DNA of 64,000 nt, taken from the NCBI RefSeq assembly GCF_902493215.1, contig NZ_CABUOL010000007.1, positions 62,001-126,000 on the forward strand, read 5' to 3'. The position numbers were made by a program, and so were the translations under genes. This stretch comes from an uncultured Mediterranea sp. (GTDB lineage: Bacteria; Bacteroidota; Bacteroidia; Bacteroidales; Bacteroidaceae). The notes beneath the pieces are model-generated. The model worked only from the letters and a program-made list of their open reading frames with translations, made no database searches and had not been told where the DNA came from. Shown here in pieces: positions 60,990-64,000 of the stretch; position 1 is the stretch's first letter; every line of letters starts with the position of its first letter.

Positions 60990-61091
60990 CACGGTGCTTT
61001 GTCAGGGTCCGACACAGTGCTTCCTCATCCCCTCATGCAGTGCTTCGTGAGGAGGTGAGGAAGCACTTCTTTATACCCTCATGAAGCACTT
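60990..61091. repeat. Quasi-tandem array, 23 bp period with strand switch
   Basis: GTGCTT begins at 60994, 61017 and 61040; the pattern then continues as GCACTT at 61063 and 61086, all 23 bases apart. CTGACA/TGTCAG and CTCAT/GTGAG dyads lie inside the units. It starts directly after the lipoprotein stop. Confidence 0.75.
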
Positions 61092-61168
61092 CGTGGTGGA
61101 GCGATGTTGTAGAGTATGGAGATGGAGGGGATATAAGGCGTAAGAATACGAACCGTATGGGCATAAAA

Positions 61169-61200
61169 AAAGTCTGGTGTGCTTTTGCACGTCAGACTTT
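61169..61200 (-). terminator. Intrinsic terminator of the small lipoprotein gene
   Basis: AAAGTCTG (61169-61176) pairs with CAGACTTT (61193-61200), with GTG/CAC nested inside. Read on the minus strand the hairpin runs into seven T. Confidence 0.85.
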
Positions 61201-61231
61201 CAATTCTCTCTGTGAGTTGTTGTCCTGAATA

Positions 61232-61435
61232 TTATTCAGCTACAACAGCGCTGTCAGCTACTACAGTATCAGCTGCCTGAGCTGCTGCCTCGGCTGCGGC
61301 TGCTTCTACAGCTGCGATAGAGTCAGCGATACGGATAGAATCAGCTGCTGCTTGTTCAGCGTTAGCTGCTTTGTTACCACAAGATGCGAAAGATACTGCT
61401 ACGATAGCTGCTGCCATCAAAACTAATTTTTTCAT
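61232..61435 (-). CDS. Small Ala-rich lipoprotein, 67 aa
   Basis: A 67-residue lipoprotein (IVAVSFASCGNKAAN, Cys19). The mature 49 residues are acidic and rich in Ala, with the repeat-like ADSIRIADSIAAVEAAAAEAAA, probably one amphipathic helix. Such short helical lipoproteins may coat or tether the envelope, but no function is known. A minus-strand TACCTTTG box (61489-61496) and a strong terminator show a separate one-gene unit. Confidence 0.8.
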   Translation of the reverse strand: MKKLVLMAAAIVAVSFASCGNKAANAEQAAADSIRIADSIAAVEAAAAEAAAQAADTVVADSAVVAE

Positions 61436-61646
61436 TTTCTTTTTACTTTAAAAAACGTAATACAATCAATTGCTTTATTAAAACGGCGCAAAGGTAGGGA
61501 CTTTTTGGATATGTTGTTCTCGAAACCCCAACTTTTTTTATATTTTTTTTCGTAACGGGCCGTTTCTGTAGAGGGATGATGGGTAGGTTATGGAATATAG
61601 AATAATAATGTGTAACTTTGTACCCGATTCAAGTATTGTGTGACTT

Positions 61647-62963
61647 ATGATTGATACCAGTATATTCCAGAATAAGACAGCGGTTTATTATACCCTGGGC
61701 TGTAAGTTGAACTTTTCGGAGACGTCTACCATCGGGAAGATGCTGCGTGAAGCGGGAGTACGTACAGCCCGTAAGGGAGAGAAGGCTGATATTTGTGTAG
61801 TGAACACTTGCTCGGTGACCGAAGTGGCCGACAAAAAATGCCGTCAGGCCATCCACCGGCTGGTGAAACAGCATCCGGGAGCTTTTGTGGTAGTGACGGG
61901 ATGCTATGCGCAGCTGAAGCCTGATACGGTGGCCCACATCGAAGGTGTGGATGTGGTTTTGGGAGCCGAACAGAAGAAAGACCTTCTGCAATATTTGGGT
62001 AACTTGCAGAAACATGAGTCAGGCGAGGCCTTTACATCTGCCCTGAAAGATATCCGTTCGTTTGCCCCTTCGTGTTCGCGTGGTGACCGCACGCGTTTCT
62101 TCCTGAAGGTACAGGACGGTTGCGATTATTACTGTTCTTATTGTACCATCCCCTTTGCCCGCGGGCGCAGCCGTAACGGCAGCATCGCTTCACTGGTGGA
62201 ACAGGCCCGGCAGGCGGCGGCCGAAGGTGGAAAGGAGATTGTGTTGACGGGAGTCAACATCGGAGACTTTGGCAAGACAACAGGTGAAACCTTCTTCGAT
62301 CTGGTCAAGGCGTTGGACGAGGTGGAAGGCATCGAGCGCTATCGCATTTCTTCCATTGAACCCAATCTGCTGACTGATGAAATCATCGACTTCGTCTCTC
62401 GTTCCAAACGGTTTATGCCTCACTTCCACATACCTTTACAGTCGGGTTCCGATGCAGTGCTGAAGCTGATGCGCCGCCGGTACGACACGGCTTTGTTTGC
62501 TTCCAAGGTGCATAAAATCAAGGATGTGATGCCCGATGCCTTTATCGGTGTCGATGTCATTGTGGGTACGCGCGGCGAGACGGAGGAATATTTTGAAGAA
62601 GCCTGTCGTTTCATAGAGAGTCTGGACGTTACCCAGCTGCATGTATTCAGCTATTCGGAACGGCCGGGTACGCAGGCGTTGAAGATTGACCATGTGGTGG
62701 CGCCCGAAGAAAAGCATCGTCGCAGCCAGCGCTTGCTGGAACTTTCGGATGTGAAAACCAAAGCTTTTTATGAAAAGCACATCGGCCAATGTCTGCCGGT
62801 GCTGCTGGAGAAGTCGAAAGCCGGTATGCCCATGCATGGCTTTACGCCCAACTACATTCGGGTGGAAGTACCGCACGACGATTCTTTGGACAATTGTGTG
62901 GTCAAACTCCGCCTGAAAGAGTGGAATGAGGATGGTACGGCTTTGAAAGGAGAGTGGGTATGA
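61647..62963 (+). CDS. mtaB: tRNA t6A37 methylthiotransferase MtaB
   Basis: A 438-residue radical-SAM enzyme that adds a methylthio group to t6A37 of ANN-decoding tRNAs. The N-terminal methylthiotransferase domain has TLGCKLNFSET and VNTCSVTEVADKK with its three cluster Cys; the radical-SAM cluster is CDYYCSYC; the C-terminal TRAM domain ends near KLRLKEW. The TLGCK(L/V)N start separates MtaB from MiaB and RimO. A TAACTTTG box (61613-61620) precedes it. Its stop overlaps the next start (ATGA). Confidence 0.93.
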   Translation: MIDTSIFQNKTAVYYTLGCKLNFSETSTIGKMLREAGVRTARKGEKADICVVNTCSVTEVADKKCRQAIHRLVKQHPGAFVVVTGCYAQLKPDTVAHIEGVDVVLGAEQKKDLLQYLGNLQKHESGEAFTSALKDIRSFAPSCSRGDRTRFFLKVQDGCDYYCSYCTIPFARGRSRNGSIASLVEQARQAAAEGGKEIVLTGVNIGDFGKTTGETFFDLVKALDEVEGIERYRISSIEPNLLTDEIIDFVSRSKRFMPHFHIPLQSGSDAVLKLMRRRYDTALFASKVHKIKDVMPDAFIGVDVIVGTRGETEEYFEEACRFIESLDVTQLHVFSYSERPGTQALKIDHVVAPEEKHRRSQRLLELSDVKTKAFYEKHIGQCLPVLLEKSKAGMPMHGFTPNYIRVEVPHDDSLDNCVVKLRLKEWNEDGTALKGEWV

Positions 62964-63862
62964 AGCATCGGATTATCTACGGACTGACCTATGTGGGCAT
63001 GTGGTTGCTGGCGTCGTTGCCTTTCAGGTTGCTCTATGTCCTTTCGGACGGACTCTATCTGCTGATGCGTCATGTATTCCATTACCGTCGGAAGGTGGTT
63101 CGTCAGAATTTGCGGAACGCTTTTCCCGAGAAACCGGCCGGGGAGTTGAGGGAGATTGAACGTAAATTCTACCATTACATTTGCGACTATATGCTCGAGG
63201 AGGTCAAGATGATGCGCATGTCGTTTCAGGAACTGACCCGGAGGATGGAGTATGTCAACAAGGAACTTTATCTGGAGATGATGGAGAAACGGGGAGGCAT
63301 CGTGTTGCTCATTCCCCATTATGCCAACTTCGAGTGGATTACGGGCATGAGTTCCATCATGCGTGCGGAAGATGTACCGGTACAGGTGTACAAACCTTTG
63401 CGCAATCCCTATCTGGATGAATTGTTCCAGCGTATCCGTTCGAGGTTCGGCGGTTACAATGTGGCCAAGCATGCCACGGCGCGCGAGCTGGTGAAACTCC
63501 GCCGGGCCGGCAAGCGGATGGCCGTAGGGCTGATTACCGACCAGTCGCCCAATGTTGTCGAGGCCCATTATTGGACAACTTTCCTCAACCAGCAGACGGT
63601 TTTCATGGACGGGGCAGAACGGATAGCCAAGCTGATGGATTTTCCCGTCTTCTATTGTGACCTGCACCGTGTGGCTCGCGGATATTGTCGGGTGAATTTT
63701 GACCTGTTGGTAGAACATCCCAAGCAGACTGCCGACGGGGAGATTACTGAAATGTTTGCCCGCAGGCTGGAAAAGACCATCTGTGAGAATCCTCCTTACT
63801 GGTTCTGGTCACACAAACGCTGGAAACTGAAACCTGAAAACATTGTTTCCCATCATGGATAA
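62960..63862 (+). CDS. Lysophospholipid acyltransferase, LpxL/HtrB type
   Basis: A 300-residue inner-membrane lipid A secondary acyltransferase. One N-terminal membrane segment (TYVGMWLLASLPFRLLYVL) and the catalytic H(X)4E motif in LLIPHYANFEWITG are visible, as are GLITDQSPN and the ending PPYWFWSHKRWK typical of the family. It should add an acyl chain to lipid A at the inner membrane. It overlaps mtaB by four bases and the glycosyltransferase by eight, so the three are one operon. Confidence 0.92.
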   Translation: MKHRIIYGLTYVGMWLLASLPFRLLYVLSDGLYLLMRHVFHYRRKVVRQNLRNAFPEKPAGELREIERKFYHYICDYMLEEVKMMRMSFQELTRRMEYVNKELYLEMMEKRGGIVLLIPHYANFEWITGMSSIMRAEDVPVQVYKPLRNPYLDELFQRIRSRFGGYNVAKHATARELVKLRRAGKRMAVGLITDQSPNVVEAHYWTTFLNQQTVFMDGAERIAKLMDFPVFYCDLHRVARGYCRVNFDLLVEHPKQTADGEITEMFARRLEKTICENPPYWFWSHKRWKLKPENIVSHHG

Positions 63863-64000
63863 GATAGCAGTAGTCATTCTGAACTGGAACGGATGTGATA
63901 TGCTCCGTACTTTCCTGCCCTCGGTCGTAGCCTGTTCCGAGACCGACAGGACGGTGGTGTATGTGGCCGACAACGGCTCGACGGATGATTCGGTGAAGAT
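63855..64000 (+). CDS. Family 2 glycosyltransferase, N-terminus only
   Basis: Forty-eight residues before the window ends. MDKIAVVILNWNGCDMLRTF and VYVADNGSTDDS are the hallmark opening strand and the DNGSTDDS nucleotide-sugar-binding loop of GT2 enzymes. It starts inside the acyltransferase gene. Substrate unknown; a role in lipopolysaccharide or other surface glycans is suggested by the neighbour. Confidence 0.85.
   Translation, partial: MDKIAVVILNWNGCDMLRTFLPSVVACSETDRTVVYVADNGSTDDSVK

Noticed and set aside
62852..63718. 288-codon minus-strand frame over the acyltransferase gene
   Set aside because: The plus-strand gene carries the family motifs and overlaps its operon partners by a few bases; the antisense frame has no known domain.
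1..64000. tRNA, rRNA or tmRNA genes
   Set aside because: No cloverleaf with a TTCnANNC arm or rRNA-like stretch was recognised by eye; a covariance-model scan was not possible.

Overview
The window comes from a gut-type Bacteroidales chromosome (Bacteroides, Phocaeicola or a close relative). The evidence is a complete SusC/SusD glycan-uptake locus with its ECF sigma/FecR pair, many lipoproteins and secreted glycosidases, and the Bacteroidetes promoter box TAnnTTTG upstream of many genes (one with a clean TTTG 20 bases further upstream). No tRNA, rRNA or CRISPR array was recognised. The species cannot be fixed from the sequence alone.

Layout. 1-7.5 kb: housekeeping and chaperones (the N-terminal part of a DPP IV-type peptidase, hisS, a 52-residue membrane peptide, groES-groEL, cbpA with a CbpM-like partner, a small GNAT). 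7.8-10 kb: a secreted GDE_C-type glycosidase lipoprotein followed by repeat-rich intergenic DNA. 10.4-15.7 kb: an AT-rich defence island lying 3' of an acyl-CoA dehydrogenase gene. It holds a single-chain restriction-methylase, a degraded copy of the dehydrogenase 3' end, a 57-residue protein and an AbiEi/AbiEii toxin-antitoxin pair between two copies of the dehydrogenase terminator. 15.7-20.1 kb: etfB-etfA-acyl-CoA dehydrogenase, interrupted by a four-helix-bundle (S23/IVP) gene flanked by inverted repeat arrays. 20.5-22.4 kb: three cell-envelope genes of unknown role.

22.8-43.3 kb: a polysaccharide utilisation locus read mostly on the minus strand: ECF sigma, FecR, SusC with an STN domain, SusD, a small lipoprotein, an HU-like/DUF4469 protein, GH84, a lipocalin-like lipoprotein, GH20, two GH3 enzymes, and a convergent GH29 fucosidase. 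The enzymes remove terminal GlcNAc/GalNAc, beta-linked hexose and fucose, which suggests a host glycoprotein or mucin glycan. The STN domain suggests that binding of the glycan to SusC signals through FecR to the sigma factor.

43.4-64 kb: a C1 peptidase, a patatin, an AsmA-family protein, a MarR-TolC-HlyD-MFS efflux operon with a visible operator, a YccF protein, a membrane LytTR regulator followed by a row of LytTR-like boxes and a TonB-dependent receptor, a DUF2141 protein, a two-domain transglutaminase-like lipoprotein, a small lipoprotein, and the start of an mtaB - lipid A acyltransferase - glycosyltransferase operon.

Two unexplained themes stand out. First, at least nine gene-free spots hold short arrays of divergent units with an exact 21, 22 or 23 bp period. 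Each array has its own sequence, and many units contain a dyad. Second, the four-helix-bundle element in the etf operon has the architecture of a 23S rRNA intervening sequence but sits in a protein-coding transcript; a repeat-only relict of similar design lies between etfB and etfA.
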